In this document: piece after piece, positions 45,113 to 58,465 of the stretch
Layout of the letters: each line of letters opens with the position of its first letter
How positions within the stretch are numbered: position 1 is the stretch's first letter
DNA from: Pseudonocardia bannensis
GTDB taxonomy: Bacteria; Actinomycetota; Actinomycetes; Mycobacteriales; Pseudonocardiaceae
Assembly (NCBI RefSeq): GCF_012911875.1
Contig: NZ_JAAXKZ010000006.1
Span: forward strand, 1 to 64,000
DNA: 64,000 nt
Direction of reading: 5' to 3'
The notes under the pieces: model-generated
What the model was told of the DNA's origin: nothing
Databases searched by the model: none
What the model saw: only the letters and a program-made list of their open reading frames with translations
Made by a program: the position numbers and the translations under genes

Positions 45113-47212
45113 ATGAGTGCGCAGGAGATCCAGGTTCCCGACATCGGCGACTTCGCCGACGTGCCGATCATCGAGATCCACGTCAGGCCCGGAGACACGG
45201 TGGCCGCGGAGGACCCGCTGCTGACCCTGGAGTCGGACAAGGCCACCCTGGACGTGCCCGCCCCGTTCGCGGGCACGATCACCGAGCTGCGGGTCGGCGT
45301 CGGCGACACCGTGTCCCGGGGCACCGTGATCGCGGCGGTGGACGCCGCCGGCCCCCCGGGCACCCCACCGAAGGAGCGGATCCGGGAGGACGCCGCGCCC
45401 GCCACGACCGGGCCCGCGGACTACGGCTCGCCCAGCGGGGTGTACGAGCGCATCGACGTCGACGTTCCCGACATCGGCGGCTTCGCCGACGTGCCGGTGA
45501 TCGAGGTGCACGTCGCGGCCGGCGACCGGGTGGCGGCCGAGGATCCGCTGATCACCCTGGAGTCGGACAAGGCGACGATGGACGTGCCGTCCCCGGCGAC
45601 CGGCACCATCGAGGAGGTGACGGTCGCCGTCGGCGACACGGTGTCCCAGGGGCACGTCATCGCGCATCTGCGGACCCGGGACATCGCGCCGGGCGCAGCG
45701 GCACCGCCGCCTGCGGCGGCTGCGGCGGCCGTCGCGCCGGCCCCGAGGCCGCCGGCCGTCGAGCGCGGCGACGTGCACGCCGAGGTCCTGGTGCTCGGTG
45801 CCGGACCGGGCGGGTACACGGCCGCCTTCCGCGCCGCCGACCTGGGGAAATCGGTCGTCCTGGTCGACCGGTGGCCCACCCTGGGCGGGGTGTGCCTCAA
45901 CGTGGGCTGTATCCCGTCCAAGGCGTTGCTGCACGCGGCCAAGGTCATCGCCGAGACCAGGGAGATGGCCGAGCACGGCCTCTCGTTCACCGGGCCGGCC
46001 ATCGACGTCGACCGGCTCCGCGGCTGGAAGGACGGCGTCGTCTCGCGGCTGACCGGTGGGCTGGCCGGGCTGGCCCGCCAGCGCAAGGTCACGACCGTGC
46101 AGGGTGCCGGGCGGTTCATGTCGATGAACCAGCTCGAGGCGACCGCCGACGACGGCTCCACGAAGGTCGTCAGCTTCGACCAGGCGATCATCGCCGCCGG
46201 TTCGGAGCCGATCACGCTGCCCTTCGTGCCGCACGACGATCCGCGCGTCATCGACTCCACCGGTGCGCTCGCCCTCGACGGCATACCGGAGCGGCTGCTC
46301 GTGCTCGGCGGCGGGATCATCGGCCTGGAGATGGCCACGGTGTACTCCGAGATCGGCTCGGCGGTCACCGTCGTGGAGCTGATGGACCAGTTGATCCCCG
46401 GGGCTGACAAGGACATCGTCGCGCCACTCACCAAGCGGATCACCGAGCGGTACGAGAACATCTATCTCAAGACGAAGGTCACCGCCGTCGAGGCCCGTCC
46501 GGACGGGCTGCTCGTCACCTTCGACGGGAGCGCAGGGAGCTCCAGCGCAGGGAGCTCCAAGGCCCCGCAGACCGACGTGTTCGACCGGCTGCTGGTCTCG
46601 GTCGGCCGACGGCCCAACGGGCGGGAGATCGGGGCGGAGAACGCGGGCGTCCTGGTCGACGACCGCGGTTTCATCCGGGTCGACAAGCAGCAGCGCACCA
46701 ACGTGCCGCACATCTTCGCCATCGGCGACGTCGTCGGTCAGCCGATGCTCGCGCACAAGGCGGTGCACGAGGGCAAGGTCGCCGCCGAGGTCACCGCGGG
46801 GCGCAACAGCTACTTCGACGCGAAGGCCATCCCGTCGGTGGCCTACACGGATCCGGAGGTCGCCTGGGCCGGCATCACCGAGAACGAGGCGAAGGCCGCC
46901 GGCGTCAAGTACGGCAAGGGCGTGTTCCCCTGGGCCGCCAGTGGCCGGTCCCTGTCGCTGGGCCGCGACGAGGGCATGACGAAGATCCTGTTCGACGAGA
47001 CCACGGAACGGATCATCGGCTGCGGCATCGTCGGCCCGTCGGCCGGCGACCTGATCTCGGAAGCGGCGCTCGCGATCGAGATGGGCGCCGACGCGGCCGA
47101 CATCGGCCTGACGGTCCACCCGCATCCGACGCTGTCGGAGACCATCGGGATGGCCGCCGAGGCCTTCGAGGGCACGCTCACCGACCTCTACATGCCGAAG
47201 AAGAAGACGTAA
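45113..47212 (+). CDS. lpdA: dihydrolipoyl dehydrogenase with two N-terminal lipoyl domains
   Basis: 699 residues. Lipoyl domain 1 (about 2-78, Lys43) and lipoyl domain 2 (about 114-190, Lys153) are near copies of each other and of the aceF domain. After an Ala/Pro linker comes the full E3: [17 protein letters not shown], redox disulfide C261-x4-C266, [17 protein letters not shown], and the His671/Glu676 dyad in HPHPTLSE. E3 reoxidises dihydrolipoamide with NAD+. Known lipoyl-bearing E3 enzymes carry one domain as far as I recall; two is unusual. A 15-bp tandem duplication (46529-46558) inserts AGSSSAGSS-type residues in a loop. It is 19 bp after aceF. Confidence 0.94.
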   Translation: MSAQEIQVPDIGDFADVPIIEIHVRPGDTVAAEDPLLTLESDKATLDVPAPFAGTITELRVGVGDTVSRGTVIAAVDAAGPPGTPPKERIREDAAPATTGPADYGSPSGVYERIDVDVPDIGGFADVPVIEVHVAAGDRVAAEDPLITLESDKATMDVPSPATGTIEEVTVAVGDTVSQGHVIAHLRTRDIAPGAAAPPPAAAAAAVAPAPRPPAVERGDVHAEVLVLGAGPGGYTAAFRAADLGKSVVLVDRWPTLGGVCLNVGCIPSKALLHAAKVIAETREMAEHGLSFTGPAIDVDRLRGWKDGVVSRLTGGLAGLARQRKVTTVQGAGRFMSMNQLEATADDGSTKVVSFDQAIIAAGSEPITLPFVPHDDPRVIDSTGALALDGIPERLLVLGGGIIGLEMATVYSEIGSAVTVVELMDQLIPGADKDIVAPLTKRITERYENIYLKTKVTAVEARPDGLLVTFDGSAGSSSAGSSKAPQTDVFDRLLVSVGRRPNGREIGAENAGVLVDDRGFIRVDKQQRTNVPHIFAIGDVVGQPMLAHKAVHEGKVAAEVTAGRNSYFDAKAIPSVAYTDPEVAWAGITENEAKAAGVKYGKGVFPWAASGRSLSLGRDEGMTKILFDETTERIIGCGIVGPSAGDLISEAALAIEMGADAADIGLTVHPHPTLSETIGMAAEAFEGTLTDLYMPKKKT
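46529..46558 (+). repeat. 15-bp tandem duplication inside lpdA
   Basis: AGCGCAGGGAGCTCC occurs twice head to tail (46529-46543 and 46544-46558), in frame, giving a small Ser/Ala/Gly insert in a surface loop before the [18 protein letters not shown] segment. A recent slippage event is likely. Confidence 0.85.
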
Positions 47213-47247
47213 TCCCCCAGTCAGCAAAACTGCAAGGGAGAACTCCC

Positions 47248-48432
<1,185 letters not shown>

Positions 48433-48449
48433 ACGGAAGGAGAACGATC

Positions 48450-49184
48450 ATGGCAGACATGACGGGCCAGGTCGCGCTGGTCACCGGCGGCATCCGCGGG
48501 ATCGGCGCGGCCATCAGCGAGCGGCTGGCCGACCGCGGGGTCACCGTCGCCGCGGGCTACTCGCGGGACAAGGAGGCCGCGGACCGCTTCCACGAGTCGC
48601 ACCCGGGTTCCAGCGTGCACCAGGGCAACATCGGGTCGAACGAGGACTGCGAGCGGGTCATCGGCGAGGTCCTCGACCAGCACGGACGCCTCGACATCCT
48701 GGTCAACAATGCCGGCATCACCGCGGACAAGACCGTCCGCAAGATGACACCCGACGACTGGGACCGCGTCGTGCAGGTCAACCTGTCCGGGGCGTTCTAC
48801 CTGATCCGTGCCGTGCTGCAGCACATGCTCGACCGCGGCTCCGGGCGGATCGTCAACATCTCCTCGATCATCGGCGAGTCCGGGAACATCGGCCAGGCCA
48901 ACTACGCCGCGGCCAAGGCCGGTCTGTTCGGTCTCACCATGAGCCTCGCCCAGGAGACCGCCCGCAAGGGGATCACGGTCAACTCCGTCGCCCCCGGCTA
49001 CATCTCCACCGAGATGGTCGCCGCGGTCCCGAAGGAGGCCCTGGACAAGGTCGTGGCCAAGATCCCCGTCGGCCGGCTCGGTGAGGCCGGCGAGGTCGCC
49101 CGGGTCGTCGAGTTCCTCGCCGATCCGGACTCGGCCTTCATCACCGGCCAGATCTACTCCGTCAACGGCGGCCAGTACATGTGA
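48450..49184 (+). CDS. phaB: acetoacetyl-CoA reductase (PhaB-type SDR)
   Basis: A 244-residue SDR: TGGIRGIGAAISERL, NNAGITADKTVRKM (PhaB-like), catalytic Ser in NISSIIGESGN, YAAAK, and the C-terminal FITGQIYSVNGGQYM typical of PhaB. It reduces acetoacetyl-CoA to (R)-3-hydroxybutyryl-CoA with NADPH. ATG 48450 lies behind GGAAGGAG. A hairpin follows, so it ends the aceE-phaB operon. Confidence 0.9.
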   Translation: MADMTGQVALVTGGIRGIGAAISERLADRGVTVAAGYSRDKEAADRFHESHPGSSVHQGNIGSNEDCERVIGEVLDQHGRLDILVNNAGITADKTVRKMTPDDWDRVVQVNLSGAFYLIRAVLQHMLDRGSGRIVNISSIIGESGNIGQANYAAAKAGLFGLTMSLAQETARKGITVNSVAPGYISTEMVAAVPKEALDKVVAKIPVGRLGEAGEVARVVEFLADPDSAFITGQIYSVNGGQYM

Positions 49185-49189
49185 GCACC

Positions 49190-49220
49190 GTCGCCGGGCG
49201 GGGCCAGCGCCCCCGGCGAC
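49190..49220 (+). terminator. hairpin after phaB
   Basis: GTCGCCGGG (49190-49198) pairs with CCCGGCGAC (49212-49220) over 9 bp around a 13-nt GC-rich loop, starting 5 nt after the phaB stop. Probable terminator of the pyruvate dehydrogenase-pha operon. Confidence 0.55.
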
Positions 49221-49296
49221 GCCGGCCGTCCCGTCACCGATGCCCGAACAGGCCCCGCCTCCCGCCCCCGGGAGAGCGGAGAGAAGGAAACGACAC

Positions 49297-50160
49297 ATGA
49301 CCGAAGAGTCAGCAGCCTCGGGCAGAACGGTCATCAGCAAGGCAGCAGCGATCCTGATGACCTTCCTCGACGACGGCTACGTACACACCCTGACCGAGAT
49401 CGCCGCCGCGACCGGCCTGCCGCTGTCCACCGCACACCGGCTGGCCCGCGAGCTCGTCGCGTGGCGGATCCTGGACCGCACCGAGGACGGGGACTACCGG
49501 GTGGGCCTGCCGCTGCGCCTCATCGGGTCGGTCGGCGGACCCGGCTCCACCATCGAGGAGCGGGCCCCGCTGATCCTGCAGGACCTGTCCTACGCGACGG
49601 GTGCCGAGGTCCGGCTCGGCGTCCTGCGCGACCGCGCGGTCGCCTACATCGAGAAGCTGCCCGGGCGCCGGCCGGTGTCGGCGTTCTCCAGCGGCGCCGT
49701 CCTCCCGGCCCACGCGACGGCGATGGGGAAGGCGTTGCTCGCGTTCTCCCCTCCCGAGTACGTGGAGATGGTCGTCAAGCGCGGCCTGACGTCCTACACG
49801 CGGTACACGCTGACCGCACCGGACCGGTTCCGCCGCGCGCTCGCGATGACGCGGCTGAGCCGGCTGGCGGTGTCCCGCTGGGAGTTGCGGCTGGACCACA
49901 GCGGCCTCGCGGTGCCGGTCTTCGGCCCCGGCGGGCAGGTGGCGGCCGCGCTCGAGGTGCGGGTGGAGGATCCGGCCGCGGAGCTACCGACGATCCGGCC
50001 CGCCCTCACGATCGCCGGCCGGAGCCTGACCCGCGAGCTGTCCGCAACACAGGGGGTGCGTCCGCGCGAGCCGGGCGTCCACCGCGTCCGCCCGCCGGGC
50101 GGCAACGTCCGCAGCCTGCGCCCGATGGACGGCGCCGTGAGAGGAAGTGGCCGATCATGA
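49297..50160 (+). CDS. IclR-family transcriptional regulator
   Basis: 287 residues. The N-terminal winged helix ([37 protein letters not shown]) is followed by the IclR effector domain ([58 protein letters not shown]). ATG 49297 lies behind AGAAGGA. It overlaps the truncated glpX gene by ATGA. It may regulate the carbon genes on either side. The last 35 residues are Arg/Pro-rich and lie outside the domain. Confidence 0.87.
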   Translation: MTEESAASGRTVISKAAAILMTFLDDGYVHTLTEIAAATGLPLSTAHRLARELVAWRILDRTEDGDYRVGLPLRLIGSVGGPGSTIEERAPLILQDLSYATGAEVRLGVLRDRAVAYIEKLPGRRPVSAFSSGAVLPAHATAMGKALLAFSPPEYVEMVVKRGLTSYTRYTLTAPDRFRRALAMTRLSRLAVSRWELRLDHSGLAVPVFGPGGQVAAALEVRVEDPAAELPTIRPALTIAGRSLTRELSATQGVRPREPGVHRVRPPGGNVRSLRPMDGAVRGSGRS

Positions 50161-50835
50161 CCAGCACGCCGGAGCTGGTATTCGTCGGCCTCGACCGCAA
50201 CCTCGCCCTGGACCTCGTGCGGGCCACCGAGGCCGCGGCGATCGCCGCGTCCCGCCATCTGGGGCGCGGGGACAAGGAGAAGGTCGACCAAGCGGCGGTC
50301 GACGCGATGCGGCCGGTGCTGGCCACCATCGCGATGCCGGGCACCGTCGTCATCGGGGAGGGCGAGAAGGACGAGGCGCCCATGCTCTACAACGGCGAGC
50401 TGGTGGGCGACGGGACCGGCCCCGAGGTGATTCTCGCGGTCGACCCGGTCGACGGAACCACCCTCACCGCGAAGAGCCTGCCGAACGCGCTGGCGATCGT
50501 CGCGGTCGCCGAGCGCAACACGATGTTCGATCCGGGGCCGTGCGTGTACATGGAGAAGCTTGCCGTCGGCCCCGACCTCGCTGGGGTGATCGACTTCGAA
50601 GCGCCGATCGAGACCAATCTCGACCGCATCGCGAACGCCCGCGGCGTCACGGTGCCCGACCTGACCGTGTGCATCCTCGATCGCCCCCGTCACGAGGAGG
50701 AGCTGGTCAAACGGGTCCGGGATGCGGGTGCCCGGATCAAGTTCCTGCTCGACGGCGACGTCGCCGGGGCGATCATGGCGGCCCAGCCGGGTACCGGCGT
50801 GGACCTGCTGGTGGGCATCGTTGGCACGCCCGGGG
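50157..50835 (+). pseudogene. glpX: truncated class II fructose-1,6-bisphosphatase (glpX)
   Basis: 226 residues match the front two thirds of Glp[73 protein letters not shown] and [10 protein letters not shown]. At [11 protein letters not shown] the match stops; GlpX should continue with EGIIAACALKCLGG-like sequence for about 100 residues. The frame stays open to 51305 only as antisense of ptsH. Metal-binding motifs remain, but part of the sugar-phosphate site and the dimer interface are lost, so the product is probably inactive. Loss of the 3' end likely came with the rearrangement that placed the PTS operon here. Confidence 0.8.
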
Positions 50836-50909
50836 CGGGACCGGGCGGACCCGGCACGGGTCGGACGTGGCCGGGACCGCGGGTCGATGCCGGGGTCTGG
50901 GGACCTTCC

Positions 50910-51179
50910 TCAGACCTTGTCGAGGTCGGTCGACAGCAGTTCCGTGAGCTCGTCGAGAGCTGCGTCGGCACCGTCCCCCTCGGCGGCGAGGACGACCTCC
51001 TCGCCGCTGCGGACGTCGAGGCCGAGCACGAACAGCACGCTCCGGGCGTCGACCGCGTCCCCGCCGACCTTGGCGATGGTGACCTTGACCGGCTGTCTCG
51101 CCGCGGCCTGGACGAACAGTGTGGCCGGGCGGGCGTGCAGACCGACGGAGGAGGCTACGGCGACCTTGCGTTCAGGCAT
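50910..51179 (-). CDS. ptsH: PTS phosphocarrier protein HPr
   Basis: 89 residues. The phosphorylated His15 is in [11 protein letters not shown]; the rest ([20 protein letters not shown]) is typical. HPr carries phosphate from Enzyme I to EIIA. It is the last gene of the fructose PTS operon, behind a perfect palindrome. The regulatory Ser46 position reads ARSVLFVL, with the serine kept, though actinobacteria usually lack HPr kinase. Confidence 0.93.
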   Translation of the reverse strand: MPERKVAVASSVGLHARPATLFVQAAARQPVKVTIAKVGGDAVDARSVLFVLGLDVRSGEEVVLAAEGDGADAALDELTELLSTDLDKV

Positions 51180-51196
51180 GGGTGTCCTTCCAACTG

Positions 51197-51222
51197 GTGG
51201 GCGGGCCCGCGGGCCCGCCCAC
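51197..51222 (-). terminator. perfect 26-bp palindrome between EIIBC and ptsH genes
   Basis: GTGGGCGGGCCCG and CGGGCCCGCCCAC are exact complements with no spacer (51197-51209 / 51210-51222). In the transcript this forms a very stable stem between the fruA stop and the ptsH ribosome site. It could be an attenuator or a stability barrier that sets the amount of HPr separately from the rest. Confidence 0.55.
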
Positions 51223-51237
51223 GACGGATGATGCTCC

Positions 51238-52731
51238 TCAGGCGGTGGCGGCCGCGGTCGCGGCGGTCTCCACCTGCTCCGACCGCTGACGGTGGAAGCT
51301 CTTGAGCGCGATGACCGAGACCGTCGTCACCACCGTGCCGATGGCGATCGCCAGCAGGTAGAGGAACGGGTTACCGATCAGCGGGACCACGAAGATCCCA
51401 CCGTGGGGCGCCCGCAGCGTGCAGCCGAACGCCATGCTCAGCGCGCCGGCCGTGGCCGAGCCGAGCATCAGCGACGGGATCACCCGGAGCGGGTCGCCGG
51501 CGGCGAAGGGGATCGCCCCCTCGGTGATGAACGACGCCCCGAGGACCCACGCCGCCTTGCCGTTCTCCTGCTCCACGTGGGTGAACAGTCGCTTGCGCAG
51601 GACGGTCGCCAGCGCAAGCCCGAGCGGCGGCGTCATGCCCGCGGCCATCACCGCGGCCATGATCTGCAGGCTCGTCTCGGTCCCGGTGGTCAGCCCGGCC
51701 ACCGCGAACGCATAGGCGGTCTTGTTGACCGGGCCGCCCATGTCGAAGCCCATCATCAGGCCGAGCAGGACCCCCAGGAGCACCCGGTTCGTGCCGGACA
51801 GCCCGTTCAGCCAGTCGGTCAGGGCCGTGGTGAGCGCGCCCAGCGGCGGACCCAGCACCATGAACATGACGAACCCGACGATCGCCGTCGAGACCAGCGG
51901 GATGACGACCACCGGCATGATGCCGGCAACGGCGCGCGGCACCTTCCACCGCTTGATCAGCAGCACCACCGCACCGGACAGCAGGCCGGCCGCCAGACCG
52001 CCGAGGAACCCGGCCGGCGCGTGCGGGGACGGTACCTGGGTGGCGATGTAGCCGCCGACGATGCCGGGGACCAGCGCGGGCCGATCGGCCATCGCGAACG
52101 CGATGAACCCGGACAGGATCGGGACCAGGAAGCTGAAGGCCGCGACACCGATCTGGAACATCAACGCGGCCCAGGACTGCAGGCTGCCCCAGTTGAACTG
52201 CTCGGTGACCTTCGGCGCGTCGTTGATCTCGTAGCCACCCAGGGCGAATCCCAGCGCGATGAGCAGCCCGCCCGCCGCCACGAACGGGATCACATAGCTG
52301 ACGCCCGTCATCAGCCACTGCCGGAGCTTCGAGCCGAAGCCCGCACCCTCGGTCACCTTGGTCTGTGGGGCGGGAGGCGCACCCCCATCCCCGGCACCGG
52401 CCGCAGCCGCACCCGCGGGCACGCCCGTCCGGGCGGCCTCCCTGGCCTCCTCGAGCATCTCCTTGGCCCCGCTGATGGCCCGCTTGACCCCGCTCTGCAC
52501 CAACGGCTTGCCGGCGAACCGCTCACGGTCACGCACCTCGACGTCGGCGGCGAAGATCACCGCGTCGGCGGCGGCGATGGTCTCGGGCGACAACGGTTCC
52601 GACCCCGCCGAACCCTGCGTCTCGACCGACATCTCGTCACCGGAGTCGACCGCCGCCTGCTCCAGCGCCTCGGCCGCCATATAGGTGTGCGCGATCCCGG
52701 TCGGGCAGGACGTCACAGCGACGAACTTCAT
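51238..52731 (-). CDS. fruA: PTS fructose transporter EIIBC
   Basis: 497 residues. The IIB domain (1-100) has the phosphorylated Cys9 in [18 protein letters not shown] Gly/Ala linker leads to the IIC channel (about 135-480, eight or more helices: [50 protein letters not shown]). It imports fructose as fructose-1-phosphate. ATG 52731 overlaps the EIIA stop (ATGA). No IIA is fused, unlike many actinobacterial FruA proteins; it is a separate gene. Confidence 0.94.
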   Translation of the reverse strand: MKFVAVTSCPTGIAHTYMAAEALEQAAVDSGDEMSVETQGSAGSEPLSPETIAAADAVIFAADVEVRDRERFAGKPLVQSGVKRAISGAKEMLEEAREAARTGVPAGAAAAGAGDGGAPPAPQTKVTEGAGFGSKLRQWLMTGVSYVIPFVAAGGLLIALGFALGGYEINDAPKVTEQFNWGSLQSWAALMFQIGVAAFSFLVPILSGFIAFAMADRPALVPGIVGGYIATQVPSPHAPAGFLGGLAAGLLSGAVVLLIKRWKVPRAVAGIMPVVVIPLVSTAIVGFVMFMVLGPPLGALTTALTDWLNGLSGTNRVLLGVLLGLMMGFDMGGPVNKTAYAFAVAGLTTGTETSLQIMAAVMAAGMTPPLGLALATVLRKRLFTHVEQENGKAAWVLGASFITEGAIPFAAGDPLRVIPSLMLGSATAGALSMAFGCTLRAPHGGIFVVPLIGNPFLYLLAIAIGTVVTTVSVIALKSFHRQRSEQVETAATAAATA

Positions 52732-53180
52732 GATGGCGCCACCTCTTTCTGGATGAACGCGGCGGCCTCCCCGGGGTCGCCGATCGACCGCAGCGTGTCC
52801 TTGAAGTCCTGGCGGACGAGTTTGCGTGCGAGCGAGGCGAGGATCTTCATGTGCGACGCGTCGCCCCCCTCGGGCGCCGCGATCAGGAAGATCAGGTCGG
52901 CCGGGCCGTCCGGGGCACCGAAATCGATACCGGCGGCCGAGCGCCCGAACGCCAGGCTCGGCTCGGTGACGTGGGCGGAGCGGCAGTGCGGGATGCCGAT
53001 GCCGCCCTCGATCCCGGTCGGCATCTGCGACTCCCTGGTGGCGATGTCGGCCAGGAATCCGTCCAGGTCGGTGACCCGCTGCGCGTCGAGCAGCCGCTGG
53101 GCGAGGGAACGTGCGGCGGCCTGCCGGTCACCGGCGTCGAGTTCGAGGTCGACGAAGTCGGCGGTGATGACGTCGGTCAT
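52728..53180 (-). CDS. PTS fructose EIIA
   Basis: 150 residues of the EIIA-Fru fold with active His65 in GIGIPHCRS, and MKILASLARKLVRQDF near the C-terminus. It transfers phosphate from HPr to the IIB domain of the transporter. It overlaps fruK upstream and the EIIBC gene downstream, both by ATGA, so the three are tightly co-translated. Confidence 0.93.
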   Translation of the reverse strand: MTDVITADFVDLELDAGDRQAAARSLAQRLLDAQRVTDLDGFLADIATRESQMPTGIEGGIGIPHCRSAHVTEPSLAFGRSAAGIDFGAPDGPADLIFLIAAPEGGDASHMKILASLARKLVRQDFKDTLRSIGDPGEAAAFIQKEVAPS

Positions 53181-54133
53181 GACGGGGTGCCTCCCAGGTG
53201 ACGATCGAGATCCAGGTTGTCGGTGACCACGACGGCGGCCGCGTCGAGATCCGCGGGCCGCGGCATGACGCTGCCGGGCAGCGATACCGCCGCCGTGCCG
53301 TATGCGAGCGCCGTGACCAGCGCCGGCCGGCCGCGCCCGCCGCCGGCGAGGAAGCCGGCCAGCGTCGCGTCCCCCGCCCCGACGGTGCTGCGCACCCGGA
53401 CCGGGGGTGCCCAGCCGTGCAGCACCTCGTCGGGCCCGGCGAGCAGCGCACCGTCGGCGCCCAGGCTCACCAGCACCGTGCCCACGCCGCGTTTGCGTAC
53501 CTCGGCCGCGGCGTCGACGACGTCGCCGAGGCGGCGCAGCGGACGCCCGACCAACTCGGCGAGCTCCTCGGCGTTGGGCTTGACGAGGTCCGGGCCGGCG
53601 TCGACGGCCGCATCGAACGGCGCCCCGCTGGCGTCGACGCAGACCTGCGCGCTGTTGTTGCCGGCCTCGCGCACCACGGTGACGAGTTCGGCGTAGAAAC
53701 CGGTGCCGACACCGCGCGGCAGGCTACCGGCCGCGACCACCCACGCCGCGTGCTCGGCGACCGCGACCACCCGACGTTCGATCGCCTCGATCTCGTCACG
53801 GCTGAGCTCGGGGCCCGACTCGTTGAGCTTGGTCGTGGTCCCGTCCGGCTCGACGATGGTGATATTGCTGCGCAGCGCACCGGCGATCGGGACCTGGACG
53901 ACCTGCACGCCGACCGGGGCGAGCAGCGCGCTGAGCTGGCTGCCCTCGGCGCCTCCGGACGGGAGGACCGCGACCGTCGCGACGTTGCCCGCGGCGAGTG
54001 CCCGCGAGACGTTCACGCCCTTTCCGCCCGGGTCCACCCGGCCGCCGACGGCCCGGATCACCTCACCCCGGCGCAATTCATCGATCTCCACGGTCCGGTC
54101 CAGGCTGGGATTCGGAGTGAGCGTCACAATCAT
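53177..54133 (-). CDS. fruK: 1-phosphofructokinase
   Basis: 318 residues of the PfkB family. MIVTLTPNPSLDRTVEID is the standard FruK opening; GGKGVNVSRALA binds substrate; VKPNAEELAELVG and the catalytic GAGDATLAGFLAG segment are present. It turns fructose-1-phosphate into fructose-1,6-bisphosphate with ATP, the entry to glycolysis for PTS-imported fructose. It begins 63 bp after ptsI. No DeoR/FruR-type repressor is adjacent, which is unusual for fru operons. Confidence 0.93.
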   Translation of the reverse strand: MIVTLTPNPSLDRTVEIDELRRGEVIRAVGGRVDPGGKGVNVSRALAAGNVATVAVLPSGGAEGSQLSALLAPVGVQVVQVPIAGALRSNITIVEPDGTTTKLNESGPELSRDEIEAIERRVVAVAEHAAWVVAAGSLPRGVGTGFYAELVTVVREAGNNSAQVCVDASGAPFDAAVDAGPDLVKPNAEELAELVGRPLRRLGDVVDAAAEVRKRGVGTVLVSLGADGALLAGPDEVLHGWAPPVRVRSTVGAGDATLAGFLAGGGRGRPALVTALAYGTAAVSLPGSVMPRPADLDAAAVVVTDNLDLDRHLGGTPS

Positions 54134-54196
54134 GAGCCACCTCGCCGAAATGGATCGCGCCGTCGCCGGGGAATTGCTCGGACGGTGCCGAGCTAT

Positions 54197-55876
54197 TCAG
54201 AGGCCGAGTTCTGCGAGCTGTGGCAGTTCTTCGCGTACGCGGGCCTTCGCCCGCTGTGCGTCCACCGCGTCGAGAGCGAGTCCGGCGAGGCGGGCGCATT
54301 CGTCGAAGGTCACCGTCTTCAGCAGTTCCCCGACTTCGCTGATGACCCTGGCCGACATCGACAGGCTCACCACACCGAGCCCGACCAGCACGACGGCGAG
54401 CACGGGGTCGGACGCGGCCTCACCGCAGACCCCGACGGACTTGCCCGTCTCGGCGCCCGCCTGCCCGGTGAGCTGGATGAGGCGCAGCAGGGCCGGTTGC
54501 CAGGGATCGTTGAGCTCGGCCAGCGGGCCCGCCATGCGATCGGCCGCGAGGGTGTACTGCGCGAGGTCGTTGGTGCCGATGCTGGCGAAGTCGGCGACGT
54601 CGAGGATCTGCCGGGCGCACAGGGCCGCGGCGGGGACCTCCACCATGACTCCGGCGGCGCGCAGTCCGTGCGACCGGACCCGGTCGGCGAACCAGGCCGC
54701 CTCGGAGGGCAGCGCGATCATCGGCGCCATCACCCAGACCTCCGCCGAGGTGCGCTGCGCCGCACCGGCGGCGGCGACGAGCTGGCGGTCGAGGATGTCG
54801 GGCCGGTCGAAGGCCACGCGCAGACCGCGCACGCCCAGCGCGGGGTTCGGCTCCTCACCCTGGTCGAGGAACGCCAGCGGCTTGTCCGCACCGGCGTCGA
54901 GGGTGCGCAGCACGACCTTGCGGCGCGGGAAGGCGCCGAAGACCTCCGCGTAGGACGCCTCCTGTTCGGCGACCGTCGGCTCGGTCGACGCGTCCAGGAA
55001 CAGGAACTCGGTGCGGAACAGCCCGACCCCCTCGGCGCCTGCGTCCGCCGCCGCCCGGGCGCTGGCCGGGTCCCCCACGTTGGCCAGCAGCAGCACGCGG
55101 CGACCGTCCGCGGTCGCGCCCTCGCCGCGCCACACGTGCTGGGCTCCCCGGCGCGCCGCCATGCGTTTCTCGGCGTCCAGGGTCGCCGCGTCGTTCGGGG
55201 CCGGGTCCAGCGTGCCCAGGCCGCCGTCGAGGACGACCGTCGTGCCCTCGTTCAGGCTCAGCGCACCGGGACAGGCCACCACGGCGGGCACTCCGAGCGT
55301 GCGGGCGAGGATCGCGGTGTGGCTGGTCGGGCCGCCCTCGGTGGTGACGAAGCCGAGGACCTTGTCGGGGTCCACCGTCGCCGTGTCGGCCGGGGCCAGG
55401 TCATGGGCGGCGAGGATGAACGGGTGGCCCGGATCCGGGATGCCGGGGACGGGGATCCCGAGCACCGCCGCGACGATTCGGTCCCGGACGTCCTCGATGT
55501 CCGCCACGCGGGCCCCGATGTACCCGCCGGCGGCGGCGAGCATGTCCCGGAACGTGTTGGCCGCCTCGAAGACCGCGCGCGCCGCCGTGAGCCCGCGGTC
55601 GGTGACGCCGCTCTCCGCGAGGTCGAGCAGGCCCGGGTCCTCCGCCATGTAGGACGTGGCCTCGAGCACCGCCTTCGTCTCGGCCTCGGCCTTCTCGGCG
55701 CGCGCACGCAGCTCGGTGCCGACGGCCTCCATCGCGGGCCGGATCCTGGCCCGCTCGGCGTCCCGGTCGACGGGCTCCGGGGAGACCGCCGCGGGTTCGG
55801 GAACGGGTTCCGCCATGCGGACGAGCGGCCCCACCGCCACCCCGGGACACACTCCGATGCCGGTCAGCAGTGACAC
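54197..55876 (-). CDS. ptsI: PTS Enzyme I
   Basis: 559 residues. The swivel domain carries the phospho-His186 in GGPTSHTAILAR. The PEP-binding barrel follows (GVGLFRTEFLFLD, IGTNDLAQYTLAADR, VGVCGEAASDP with the active cysteine). It takes phosphate from PEP and passes it to HPr. GTG 55876 follows GGAGCCGAGG. It lies between gpmA and fruK; a complete PTS including both general proteins in one operon is compact and portable. Confidence 0.95.
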   Translation of the reverse strand: MSLLTGIGVCPGVAVGPLVRMAEPVPEPAAVSPEPVDRDAERARIRPAMEAVGTELRARAEKAEAETKAVLEATSYMAEDPGLLDLAESGVTDRGLTAARAVFEAANTFRDMLAAAGGYIGARVADIEDVRDRIVAAVLGIPVPGIPDPGHPFILAAHDLAPADTATVDPDKVLGFVTTEGGPTSHTAILARTLGVPAVVACPGALSLNEGTTVVLDGGLGTLDPAPNDAATLDAEKRMAARRGAQHVWRGEGATADGRRVLLLANVGDPASARAAADAGAEGVGLFRTEFLFLDASTEPTVAEQEASYAEVFGAFPRRKVVLRTLDAGADKPLAFLDQGEEPNPALGVRGLRVAFDRPDILDRQLVAAAGAAQRTSAEVWVMAPMIALPSEAAWFADRVRSHGLRAAGVMVEVPAAALCARQILDVADFASIGTNDLAQYTLAADRMAGPLAELNDPWQPALLRLIQLTGQAGAETGKSVGVCGEAASDPVLAVVLVGLGVVSLSMSARVISEVGELLKTVTFDECARLAGLALDAVDAQRAKARVREELPQLAELGL

Positions 55877-55933
55877 GGTGACCTCGGCTCCCCGGACGGG
55901 TCGGCACCCGTCCTGCTCGACATGGCTGATGGA

Positions 55934-58224
<2,291 letters not shown>

Positions 58225-58269
58225 CGCGCACGTCCCCTGGCCCGATCGGGCCAGAGGCGGCCGGCGCGG

Positions 58270-58437
58270 TCAGGCCCGCGCCACGGCCACCGGGCAGTGG
58301 GCGTGGTGCAGGAGCGCATGGCTCACCGAGCCGAGCATCAGACCACCGAACCCGCCGCGCCCGTGGCTGCCCGTGACGAGCAGCTCGGCGCCCGCGGACT
58401 CGGCCTGCTCCCACTCGTGCGCCGGCGAGGCCGAGAC
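58270..58437 (-). pseudogene. C-terminal fragment of a universal stress protein gene
   Basis: The frame reads [19 protein letters not shown] then [19 protein letters not shown] and HCPVAVARA before the stop at 58270. This is the classic UspA C-terminal end with the ATP-binding G-x2-G-x9-G-[ST] motif. No start codon or N-terminal half exists: upstream the strand is the end of pgk. About 100 residues are missing, so it is a remnant. Confidence 0.7.
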
Positions 58438-58465
58438 GTCGAGGGCGGGGCCGGCGGCCTGCGGG

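Noticed and set aside
50835-51305. Continuation of the glpX frame to 51305 as a longer protein
   Set aside because: The last 150 codons are the complement of ptsH and its leader, not GlpX sequence.
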